Shown in pieces: positions 4,057 to 10,199 of a stretch of 10,199 nt of DNA (position 1 is its first letter; every line of letters starts with the position of its first letter). The stretch spans positions 1 to 10,199 of the forward strand of contig JADFHV010000051.1 in the NCBI GenBank assembly GCA_022566975.1. The letters are read 5' to 3'. The notes under the pieces were generated by a model. That model did no database searches and had not been told where the DNA came from. It worked only from the letters and a program-made list of their open reading frames with translations. The position numbers were made by a program, and so were the translations under genes. The stretch is from Chloroflexota bacterium. Lineage in GTDB: Bacteria; Chloroflexota; Dehalococcoidia; SAR202; UBA11138.

Positions 4057-6294
4057 CTAATCTCCGCCTTCGGCCTCTTCGCCCGCGTCGATGGCAATTA
4101 GGACCTTGATCTGGAATGACAGGCCGGTTTCCACTTCGCTGTCCTGTCCTTCCGTACCTACATTGGCCGGTCCGAGACCGCGGACGCTCTCCACCACGAC
4201 GTCCTCGAATAGCTCCGACTCCCGCAGCTCCTTGAGGTATTTAAGGAGCTGGTCATAAGAGCCCGCCGTGCCGCCGATGATAACCTGGTCTGCCTGAGGG
4301 CTCAGGCTAGGGATATTGACGCCGTAGGTGAGGGCCCCTTCCTCCAGGGCTTTCATTCGCGCCAATATGGTCTCAACGTCGCGCCGCAAGGAGAACAGCC
4401 GTGTCTCCAGCTGACCGACCTGGCCCCGAATCTTCTCCGCCTCTTGGGAGGTCCTCGTGTCCCGGTTCACCCCAATCGTATACATGCGCTCCGCTCGGCT
4501 TAACCGGTCCGCCAGGTCCGCCTCTTCGGTCTCTTTGGCCTGAACCTCCCCCGTGAGGAGAAAGCTGGCAGCCCCTAGCGCCAGCAAGACACCGAAGACC
4601 CCGATGGGCAGCGCCGGCAGCGGCCTGGGGAGGTGGCGCGCGGGTAGCAGGTTGACAGATGTGTCCTGCCTCCTGAACAGGCCCGTGGCAGCCGTCGCCT
4701 GGGCCGCCTGGGCCAGGCCGAGGTTGACGACGTACTCGCTGGCCGAAAAGTCGTCAGGATAGACCAGGCGAGGCGTACGGGGCAGCATATCGCGCAGCAT
4801 GACCTGCTGGAGGGCTTCTGCCAGGGGGCCTTCCTCGGAGGACAGGCCCGTCACCACGACCGGCATCGTTCGGCTCTCGTCCAGCGGATCGAAGACCTGG
4901 TACTCGAGGTAGTAACCGGCGATCTGCTCAATGGCGCCGACCAGTGCCTGGGCCTGGTCCTCCGCGGAGACCTCATCCGGTAGGGCCAGCTGATTGACGA
5001 CCTGGGGCATCCCGTCGCGTACCAGGACGATGGAGGCCTGGGAGGATGTCAGGTGGATGGAGATGGCGTCCGGGGTGCCGGAAGCGAAGGCCAGCGCCAC
5101 CGCTTTGGAGTAGGTGGCGGTGGGCCGGAAGCCGGCCTCGTCCAGGACGCGGACATGATCGTCCATTACCGCCTTGGGCACGGCGATGGCGAACAGCTTC
5201 TGCTCGCTGCCCTCCCTTCGGACCCGCCAGGCGATGTCCACCTCGCCCGCGTTGAAGGGGATCGTCTCCTCGACCTCGGAGGTGACCACCTGTTCGAGAA
5301 AACCCTTCGGTATGTCCGGCAGGTCCAGGTGTCTCAGCATGGACGAATACAGAGGAAGCTCGGTCACTACCCGGCAGCGCCGTATCCCGTGGGCCTGGAG
5401 GAACTGGCGGATGGATGCGGCGTAGTGCTCAGGCCGGCGGTCCGTCCCCTCCTTCCGGAGGGGCCCGTCCTCGGGTGCAGCCGTGCCCCAGGCCACGACC
5501 TGACGTCCGCGGATGACCAGCATGCGTAGTACGTCGTCCTCGAAGCTTAGGGTGATGGTCAGCGGACGGATCATCTCAGACAGCGAGACGGCGGCCTCGT
5601 TGGCGTAACGACGCACCGCGAGGCTTGCTCTGGTACCGGTCCGCCTTATCCGGTACCGGGCCAGGCTCCAGTCGGTCCCCTTCCCGGAGGACAGAAGGCT
5701 CCGGCGTATCCGGCGCCTCAGCGTCGGCCAGTCGAGACGCTCTCGTGAGACCCTGACGACCGCCCTGTCCGCATAGAGGTTGAACCGGTCGCCGAAAGCA
5801 GACGCCGATCTCTGGAGCGGGCCCCTCACGTTGGCCCAGACTACCGCCGCCCTGTGAGGCGGCCTGTCGCGCGGGGCGGCCACGTCGGGGCGCCGTCGAG
5901 GAATAGCAGCCCACCGCCGGTTGAGCCATGCCTTCCACGCGGCCCACTCCCACCGGTCCCGGGAGACGGCGGCGACCGCACGGGAGGCGTAGGCGTCAGC
6001 TTGTCGAGCGGACAGGACCGCCCTGCGGCGCAACCTGTACCGCAGGTAGGGCCAGTTGACGGAAGATTGTGGGGCCAGGCGACCCCGCACCCCGAGTCGG
6101 CGGCGTCCTTTCCTCTTGGCGGCCCCGTCCATAGACGGGTCCGCTCCCTTCGCCGTGCCGGGTGTGCGGCGGAACAACCCTGTCAGCCTGCTCCAGTCCA
6201 GCGAACGGCCTGAGCCGTTCGTCAGGGAGGCGGTAGCGCGCCGCAGCGCGTCCCTGGCGGCCGGCCAGTTCAGTCTGCTGATTCTGTGATGCAT
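4057..6294 (-). CDS. pilM/pilN: Fused PilM-PilN pilus alignment protein with novel Arg/Trp-rich N-terminal repeats
   Basis: A 745-residue protein in three parts. Residues 1-240 are very basic (51 Arg, 11 Trp) with short W-x2-[LA]-R-x-[RI]-[LI]-RR-like repeats; I recognise no family. Residues about 245-535 match PilM (actin/FtsA fold): EVEETIPFNAGEVDIAW, KLFAIAVPKAVMDDHVRVLD, and YVVNLGLAQAA at the end. Residues about 545-745 match PilN: a short SVNLLPARH segment, one membrane helix (about 561-581), a coiled coil (about 586-650) and a domain with SYDQLLKYLKELRESELFEDV. PilM normally sits in the cytoplasm and binds the N-terminal tail of separate PilN; here they are covalently joined, so residues 1-555 should be cytoplasmic and the rest extracytoplasmic. 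The usual PilM nucleotide-binding Asp/Gly motifs look lost. An in-frame TAA 18 nt upstream makes the ATG at 6294 the first possible start; its ribosome site is weak. Confidence 0.85.
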   Translation of the reverse strand: MHHRISRLNWPAARDALRRATASLTNGSGRSLDWSRLTGLFRRTPGTAKGADPSMDGAAKRKGRRRLGVRGRLAPQSSVNWPYLRYRLRRRAVLSARQADAYASRAVAAVSRDRWEWAAWKAWLNRRWAAIPRRRPDVAAPRDRPPHRAAVVWANVRGPLQRSASAFGDRFNLYADRAVVRVSRERLDWPTLRRRIRRSLLSSGKGTDWSLARYRIRRTGTRASLAVRRYANEAAVSLSEMIRPLTITLSFEDDVLRMLVIRGRQVVAWGTAAPEDGPLRKEGTDRRPEHYAASIRQFLQAHGIRRCRVVTELPLYSSMLRHLDLPDIPKGFLEQVVTSEVEETIPFNAGEVDIAWRVRREGSEQKLFAIAVPKAVMDDHVRVLDEAGFRPTATYSKAVALAFASGTPDAISIHLTSSQASIVLVRDGMPQVVNQLALPDEVSAEDQAQALVGAIEQIAGYYLEYQVFDPLDESRTMPVVVTGLSSEEGPLAEALQQVMLRDMLPRTPRLVYPDDFSASEYVVNLGLAQAAQATAATGLFRRQDTSVNLLPARHLPRPLPALPIGVFGVLLALGAASFLLTGEVQAKETEEADLADRLSRAERMYTIGVNRDTRTSQEAEKIRGQVGQLETRLFSLRRDVETILARMKALEEGALTYGVNIPSLSPQADQVIIGGTAGSYDQLLKYLKELRESELFEDVVVESVRGLGPANVGTEGQDSEVETGLSFQIKVLIAIDAGEEAEGGD

Positions 6295-6316
6295 CTTGCC
6301 ACGGGATCGCCTTTAT

Positions 6317-6364
6317 GGCTTGCCCCTAGGGTGTTCAGGCCGAATTGGGGTGGTAGACCAAGCC
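6317..6364 (-). other. Inverted repeat between pilO and pilMN
   Basis: GGCTTG (6317-6322) and CAAGCC (6359-6364) with inner CCCC (6323-6326) and GGGG (6347-6350) could fold in the 89-nt gap between these two genes. It might tune pilMN level relative to pilO. No T-run; the stem is interrupted. Confidence 0.2.
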
Positions 6365-6383
6365 GAGCAGCCGATCAATGGGC

Positions 6384-6962
6384 TTACTCCTCGTCTTCTT
6401 CCGACGCCAGGTCCGGCGATTGATAGAAGAGTACGCTTAACTGAGCTGACGGAATCAGGTCGGAGTTGCCGAGGTTGTCCATCTGGAACTTGGTGACGGC
6501 CATTGGGACCTTCAGGCTCAGCGCGGACACGAAGTCGTAGACGCTCGCCTTTTCGCCCCTGACGAGGACCGACATGGAAAGGGCCGTAACGCGGAACTCC
6601 CCTAATGACTCCGGCACGGGCTTTTCGATCGCGATGGAGTCCAGCGCCAGGTCGTGTTCACGGGCTAGCTCAGCCACGACCGCAATGAGATCACTGCCAC
6701 GGCTGCTGCCAAAGGCGTCGATTATGTCGGTCAGGCGCTGCTGCTGGGACTCGACGTCCGCCTTCATGATCTCGTCCGACGCCTGGCTTATGGCCGGAAC
6801 AGACTGGCCGGCCAGGGAGTTGGTCTGCACGGAGGCGTTGAAGTAACGCATGCCGAGCCAGCCGTAGTAGCCTAGGATCCCGACGGCGAGGAGTGCCGCT
6901 ATCGGGACCCAGGGCTTGAGCCAGGGGTACCGCTTCTGGAGCTTGGCCCAATCCTCGGTCAT
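6384..6962 (-). CDS. pilO: Pilus alignment complex protein PilO
   Basis: A 192-residue bitopic membrane protein. A short cytoplasmic N-terminus (TEDWAKLQKRYPWLKP) precedes a membrane helix (about 19-38), a helical/coiled-coil stretch (about 42-85), and a ferredoxin-like PilO domain (about 90-182) containing LIAVVAELAREHDLALDS, the hallmark-like strand ALSMSVLVRGEKASVYDFVS and a final strand AQLSVLFYQSP. The C-terminus is acidic (SEEDEE). PilO pairs with PilN outside the membrane to link the motor platform to the fibre. It begins 30 nt after pilC and lies upstream of pilMN, whereas the usual order is M-N-O. The ribosome site before the ATG at 6962 is poor, so translation may depend on coupling to pilC. 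Identity rests on topology, size and context as well as weak family similarity. Confidence 0.78.
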   Translation of the reverse strand: MTEDWAKLQKRYPWLKPWVPIAALLAVGILGYYGWLGMRYFNASVQTNSLAGQSVPAISQASDEIMKADVESQQQRLTDIIDAFGSSRGSDLIAVVAELAREHDLALDSIAIEKPVPESLGEFRVTALSMSVLVRGEKASVYDFVSALSLKVPMAVTKFQMDNLGNSDLIPSAQLSVLFYQSPDLASEEDEE

Positions 6963-6992
6963 GGTTAGGGGGTCACGCGGCCGCCCTCGGGG

Positions 6993-8201
6993 CTACGGCG
7001 GCGCCATAGCCTCCATCTGGGCCAGGATGGGCTGCATCATGGACATGGCCAGGAAGAGCACGACGCCGCCGACGGCCAGGGTAGAGACGGGGTCCAGGAT
7101 CGCCAGGACGGTGCCGAGCTGGTCTTCGACTCGTTTCTGATACGTCGCCGCCAGGTCGTTCATGCTCTGCCCGAGGGTGTTGCTCTGCTCCCCGATGTTG
7201 GCTAGCTCCACCCACATTCGCGGAATCACGGCATTCCCCCTGAGCGCCTCGGTCAGACCGTGACCGGTCACGAGGCTCTCCTGCGCTCGGGCGAACTCGC
7301 GGCGCACCGCTGCGTTGCCGCAACCGTTTATTGCCAGCTCGAGGGAGTCGGCCAGGGCCACACCCGACTCGAGTAGCAGGCCCATAGTCCGCGAGAAGCG
7401 GGCCAGCTCCCCGGCTACGATGAAAGGACCGATCATGGGCACCCGAAGCTTCACGGTGTCGATCCAGAAAGACACCGCCCTGATCTTTGGCAGCATGAAT
7501 AGCGTCCCGCCTATGGCCATCAGGGCGCCGAAGATCGCGATAGGATGGTTCTTGAGAGCGTCGGTCAACCCGATGGCCATCTTCATCATGAACGGGATCT
7601 CGGCCTCGTCGAAGTTCTCGAAAAGGGGCGGCATCACGACGAATATGTTCACCATCACCATTAGCCCGGCGATGCCGATGTTGAACACGGGCATCATGAG
7701 GGTGCTCATTACCCGCTGCTTGGCGTCTCGGGCCTGCTCCATCATCTCGGCAAGCTGGTCCAGGGCCGGCGCGAGACTTCCCGTTAGCTCGCCGACCTGT
7801 ACTATGCTGATAAAGAGCGGGCCAAACACGTCGGAGTGCTTGCCTAATGCGAAGGAGAGGGTCCCCCCTTCGTCCACGGTCTTTCCGACGTCGCCGATGA
7901 TCCGCTGCATGACCTGGTTCTTGCTCTCGGACTGGAGCATGTCCAGGGTCTGTTGCAGAGGGGCCCCGCTGGCGACCATGGTAGCCATCTGGCGGGTGAA
8001 CCGGATCAGGTCCCCATCCTTGACCTTGTAGAAAGAGGGGAAGAGCTTTTCCCGGCTGGGTGGCTGCCACGCCGGATGCGTACGTAGGAGCTTGTATCCC
8101 CGGTCGATTACCTGGGACCTGACCTCTTCCTCGGTGTCCGCCTCAAGGCGTCCCTTGACGACGCCCTCTCTGCTGTTGTAGGCGACGTAGCTGTACTGCA
8201 A
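6993..8201 (-). CDS. pilC: Type IV pilus inner-membrane platform protein PilC
   Basis: A 402-residue PilC/GspF protein of typical length. It has an N-terminal segment (YSYVAYNSREGVVKGRLEAD) and two homologous T2SSF domains. The first, about 66-190, has FTRQMATMVASGAPL and QVGELTGSL. The second, about 268-390, has FSRTMGLLLESGVALADSLE and NIGEQSNTLG. Membrane helices are predicted near 167-193, 219-238 and 372-395. PilC connects the assembly ATPase to pilin subunits in the inner membrane. The start is TTG at 8201 with a GGGGAGAGGGA ribosome site about 5 nt away. It begins 14 nt after the pilB stop, and part of its ribosome site overlaps the end of pilB, so the two are almost certainly co-transcribed. 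Alternative role: GspF of a secretion system, less likely given pilMNO next to it. Confidence 0.95.
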   Translation of the reverse strand: MQYSYVAYNSREGVVKGRLEADTEEEVRSQVIDRGYKLLRTHPAWQPPSREKLFPSFYKVKDGDLIRFTRQMATMVASGAPLQQTLDMLQSESKNQVMQRIIGDVGKTVDEGGTLSFALGKHSDVFGPLFISIVQVGELTGSLAPALDQLAEMMEQARDAKQRVMSTLMMPVFNIGIAGLMVMVNIFVVMPPLFENFDEAEIPFMMKMAIGLTDALKNHPIAIFGALMAIGGTLFMLPKIRAVSFWIDTVKLRVPMIGPFIVAGELARFSRTMGLLLESGVALADSLELAINGCGNAAVRREFARAQESLVTGHGLTEALRGNAVIPRMWVELANIGEQSNTLGQSMNDLAATYQKRVEDQLGTVLAILDPVSTLAVGGVVLFLAMSMMQPILAQMEAMAPP

Positions 8202-8205
8202 TGGT

Positions 8206-8216
8206 TCCCTCTCCCC
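8206..8216 (-). promoter_or_regulatory. Ribosome binding site supporting the pilC TTG start
   Basis: Minus-strand GGGGAGAGGGA ends about 4-5 nt before the TTG at 8201. No ATG or GTG in frame is as well placed, so the TTG is the likely start. Confidence 0.6.
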
Positions 8217-9997
8217 TAAAGGGTGAACAGCACGCGCATTACCTCGAATGGGGTCGTGACGTCTTCCTTGACCTTTTCCATTCCAGCGTGTCGAAGCGGC
8301 ACGAGCCCGTCCTCTATTGCCTGGGCCCAGAGCCGGTCCCTTGGCGCGCCTTCCAGGAAGAGCTGTTTGATCTCATCGGAGATGGTGAGAAGCTCGTATA
8401 CGCCGGTCCTACCCTGGTAACCGGTCTGGGCGCACACGGTGCACCCTGAGCCCTGTGCGAAGCGCTGTCGGGTCTCGCCCATCTCGGACGCAAAGGCCTG
8501 CTGCTCGGCAATCGGCCGCACGACGAACGACTTACACTCCCGGCATACCATCCGGACCATGCGCTGGGCAAGGATTCCCGCCACCGACGAGGCGAGGAGA
8601 TAGGGCGCGACGCCCAGGTCCTGCATGCGCATGAGCGCCGAGACCGAGTCGTTGGCGTGAAGGGTGGTGAGTACGATGTGCCCCGTGAGGGACGCCTCGG
8701 TGGCGATCTGGGCCGTCTCCTGGTCGCGGATCTCTCCAACCATGATTACGTCCGGGTCCATCCTGAGGATGCTCCGGAGCTGGGTGGCGAAGGTGACGCC
8801 GACGTCGGCGTGGACCTGCATCTGGTTGGTGTCGGGTATATGGTACTCCACAGGGTTCTCGACCGTGATGACCTTCTCCTGCACCCTGTCCTTGGTCAGG
8901 ATGGATGCGTACAGGGTCGTGCTCTTTCCCGACCCCGTGGGCCCGCAGACGATGAGCATTCCGTAGGGCAGCCGCAGCAGCCGGCGCATCTCCTCCTGGA
9001 TCTTGGCGGTCATGCCAAGCTGGCCCAGGCTTATCAGCGTAAACTGCTGGTTGTCGAGGAGCCTCAGCACGGCCATCTCGCCATCCACCGTGTTGGCGAC
9101 GGCCACGCGGACGTCCACCGAACGGTCGGCGGCCTGGAAGTTTAGCTGGCCGTCCTGGGGGCGCCTGCGCTCCGCGATGTTCATGCCGGACATGATCTTG
9201 AGCCTGGAGAGAATGGCCGGATGCATCTCGGGGGGCAGGTTCATGACCTCGTGCAGGATTCCGTCGATGCGGAACCGGATGCGGAGGCGGTTCTCTGAGG
9301 GCTCGATGTGAATGTCCGACGCCCGGTCCTGCAAGGCCTGGCGCAACAGCAGGTCGATTACCTGGGCGGGAAGGGCGTCCCGCAACAGCCGGGCCGTCAC
9401 GCGCTCGGCTGGCAAAGAGGGGTCGGAGGTGGGAGCCGTGACCAGGGGCTGGGTCAACCGGTAGGACCTGTCGATATGCTCCTGAATATCCTCTTGAGTA
9501 GCAATGACCGGTTCGATGGTGCAGTTGGTACGAGCGGACAGGTCTTGAAGCAGTTGCAGGTCGGTAGGGTCGGTCATGGCCACCTTCAGGTGGCTGCCTT
9601 CCCTGCTAATCCCCAATACCAGGTTTTTCCGTGCCGCGTCTTCGGGAATGAGCGACACGGCTTCCGGTTCTATGGTCTGGCTCCGCAGGTCCACCATGGG
9701 CAGGCCTAGGTGAAGGGCGGTAAGGGTGGCCAGGTCCCGGGAAAGTACCAGCCCGTCGCGCACCAGTATCCGTCCCAAGGGCAGGCGTTCGGTCGCGGCC
9801 AACTCCTGGGCCCTGGACACCTCGTCGGCGGGCAGTATTCCCGCGTCCACCAACATCTGGGCCAGGGTGAAGACCCGGCTCCTGCCGGGCTGTTCGGGCG
9901 TTGGCTCGTCTTCCACCATGGTCGCGGTGGTGGCTTCGGCCGGTTGGACCGGCCCGTTGCCCTCTCGGCCTTCGCGGCCGTTTTTTTCCTCGTTCAC
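8216..9997 (-). CDS. pilB: Type IV pilus extension ATPase PilB
   Basis: A 593-residue GspE/PilB-family ATPase. A polar, Glu/Gly-rich tail (1-40) precedes a GspE N-terminal domain (about 43-180: TLAQMLVDAGIL, LPLGRILVRDG) and the catalytic core: SDIHIEP and RFRIDGILHEV (N2 domain), Walker A GPTGSGKST (352-360), Asp box ITVENPVEY (377-385), Walker B DPDVIMVGEIRD (414-425) and His box TGHIVLTTLHAND (438-450). Two CxxC pairs (CREC 485-488, CTVC 519-522) form the zinc-binding site seen in GspE/PilB extension enzymes but absent from PilT retraction enzymes. All catalytic motifs are intact. The start is GTG at 9997 with AGGTGGA 6 nt upstream. It heads the pilB-C-O-MN series and powers pilin polymerisation at the cytoplasmic face. 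A run of seven A residues lies in the 5' coding part. Confidence 0.96.
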   Translation of the reverse strand: MNEEKNGREGREGNGPVQPAEATTATMVEDEPTPEQPGRSRVFTLAQMLVDAGILPADEVSRAQELAATERLPLGRILVRDGLVLSRDLATLTALHLGLPMVDLRSQTIEPEAVSLIPEDAARKNLVLGISREGSHLKVAMTDPTDLQLLQDLSARTNCTIEPVIATQEDIQEHIDRSYRLTQPLVTAPTSDPSLPAERVTARLLRDALPAQVIDLLLRQALQDRASDIHIEPSENRLRIRFRIDGILHEVMNLPPEMHPAILSRLKIMSGMNIAERRRPQDGQLNFQAADRSVDVRVAVANTVDGEMAVLRLLDNQQFTLISLGQLGMTAKIQEEMRRLLRLPYGMLIVCGPTGSGKSTTLYASILTKDRVQEKVITVENPVEYHIPDTNQMQVHADVGVTFATQLRSILRMDPDVIMVGEIRDQETAQIATEASLTGHIVLTTLHANDSVSALMRMQDLGVAPYLLASSVAGILAQRMVRMVCRECKSFVVRPIAEQQAFASEMGETRQRFAQGSGCTVCAQTGYQGRTGVYELLTISDEIKQLFLEGAPRDRLWAQAIEDGLVPLRHAGMEKVKEDVTTPFEVMRVLFTL

Positions 9998-10003
9998 TCT
10001 GCT

Positions 10004-10010
10004 TCCACCT
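10004..10010 (-). promoter_or_regulatory. Ribosome binding site supporting the pilB GTG start
   Basis: Minus-strand AGGTGGA ends 6 nt before the GTG at 9997. The next in-frame ATG (codon 27) lies inside the gene and would only remove part of the polar tail. Confidence 0.6.
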
Positions 10011-10015
10011 ACATC

Positions 10016-10049
10016 TCAAGCCGCCGTCGGGAGTTCTCCGGTGGCTTGA
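10016..10049 (-). other. Hairpin immediately upstream of the pilB ribosome site
   Basis: The arms TCAAGCC-A-CCG and CGG-C-GGCTTGA (minus-strand sense) give a 10-bp paired stem with one A/C mismatch and a 12-nt loop. It ends 5 nt before the pilB ribosome site. On the plus strand the mismatch becomes a G/U pair. There is no T-run. It could influence pilB translation or processing. Confidence 0.4.
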
Positions 10050-10056
10050 ACGATTC

Positions 10057-10082
10057 CGTGTCCCTATGCGTTCAGGGACACG
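10057..10082. repeat. Perfect 9-bp inverted repeat over the stop codon of the gene upstream of pilB
   Basis: CGTGTCCCT (10057-10065) and AGGGACACG (10074-10082) are perfect inverted arms with an 8-nt loop. The stop codon of the upstream gene (10064-10066) lies in the structure. It may be a weak terminator, processing site or stabiliser separating that gene from pilB; the minus-strand flank (GAATCGTTC) has no T-run. Confidence 0.45.
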
Positions 10083-10199
10083 AGCAACAGCCCTTCCTCG
10101 GAGTCCGTCAGGGTCTCCTCAGAAGGCTCCACGCTGGTTACCCCATCCATATGGAGCAGGGTCTCCTTCAATGGTACAGGGCCACGAAGGCGCAGCCAG
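10064..10199 (-). CDS. Unrecognised protein, C-terminal 44 residues only
   Basis: An open frame enters from the right edge and ends at TAG (10064-10066). The visible tail contains LRLRGPVPLKETLLHMDGVT, an acidic stretch and a hydrophobic end (GLLLVSLNA). A strand, helix, 'GV-x-S/V-V', strand pattern suggests the end of a small alpha/beta (ferredoxin-like or sensor-type) domain, but I cannot name the family. Codon choice and lack of stops fit real coding. It is on the same strand as pilB, 66 nt upstream, with two hairpins in between, so it may belong to the same transcription unit or end there. Confidence 0.5.
   Translation of the reverse strand, partial: WLRLRGPVPLKETLLHMDGVTSVEPSEETLTDSEEGLLLVSLNA

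Noticed and set aside
3520..4101. 193-codon open frame on the plus strand across pilA and its upstream region
   Set aside because: It is antisense to an unmistakable pilin and its promoter, has no ribosome site and its product resembles no family.
4651..4656. TTGACA on the plus strand inside pilMN
   Set aside because: No -10-like hexamer at 16-18 nt; lies in coding sequence.
6973..8070. 365-codon minus-strand frame overlapping pilC
   Set aside because: Out-of-frame shadow of pilC; Arg/Gly/Pro-rich low-complexity translation typical of GC-rich alternative frames.
1..10199. Mobile element, defence island, CRISPR or phage content
   Set aside because: No transposase, integrase, direct-repeat array, attachment site or defence-family motif was seen; all large genes fit a pilus locus.

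Overview
The window is a chromosomal type IV pilus (T4P) locus from a GC-rich bacterium. No phage, insertion sequence, CRISPR array, rRNA or tRNA is visible. Gene content, a divergent NifU-type neighbour, and a major pilin with a GESGAMTSEKESIQTAIDTY-type helix suggest Chloroflexota (Dehalococcoidia/SAR202-like). That is an impression from protein style, not a demonstrated placement.

Layout from left to right: (1) the 5' part of a small NifU-like gene runs leftward off the window edge from its own promoter at 247-275. (2) Three prepilin-type genes run rightward: a PilV/GspI-like minor pilin (366-788), a PilW/GspJ-like minor pilin (795-1298), and a 550-residue protein with a PilX-like prepilin N-terminus followed by three DUF11-like beta-sandwich repeats (1432-3084). 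A 46-codon ORF bridges the second and third genes with ATGA overlaps at both ends. (3) A convergent intergenic region (3085-3314) holds a strong hairpin, probably a shared terminator. (4) The remaining genes run leftward. In transcription order they are the 3' end of an unrecognised gene (10199-10064), pilB (9997-8216), pilC (8201-6993), pilO (6962-6384), a fused pilM-pilN (6294-4057), and the major pilin pilA (3719-3315). pilA is separated from the machinery genes by a 337-bp region with a near-consensus promoter (TTGACA, 17 nt, TACAAT) and a long structured leader.

How they should work together: PilB is the cytoplasmic extension ATPase. PilC is the inner-membrane platform. PilM-PilN and PilO form the alignment complex linking the motor to the fibre. 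PilA is the main subunit. The three rightward products look like the minor pilins that prime or cap the fibre, with the DUF11 protein as a candidate exposed tip or adhesin. No retraction ATPase (PilT), prepilin peptidase (PilD) or secretin (PilQ) gene lies in this window.

The least ordinary features are: the PilM-PilN fusion with degenerate nucleotide-binding motifs in its PilM part; a roughly 240-residue Arg/Trp-rich repeat region at its N-terminus that matches no T4P domain I know; the prepilin-DUF11 fusion; and the pilA leader with a 5'-end hairpin and an 8-codon upstream ORF.
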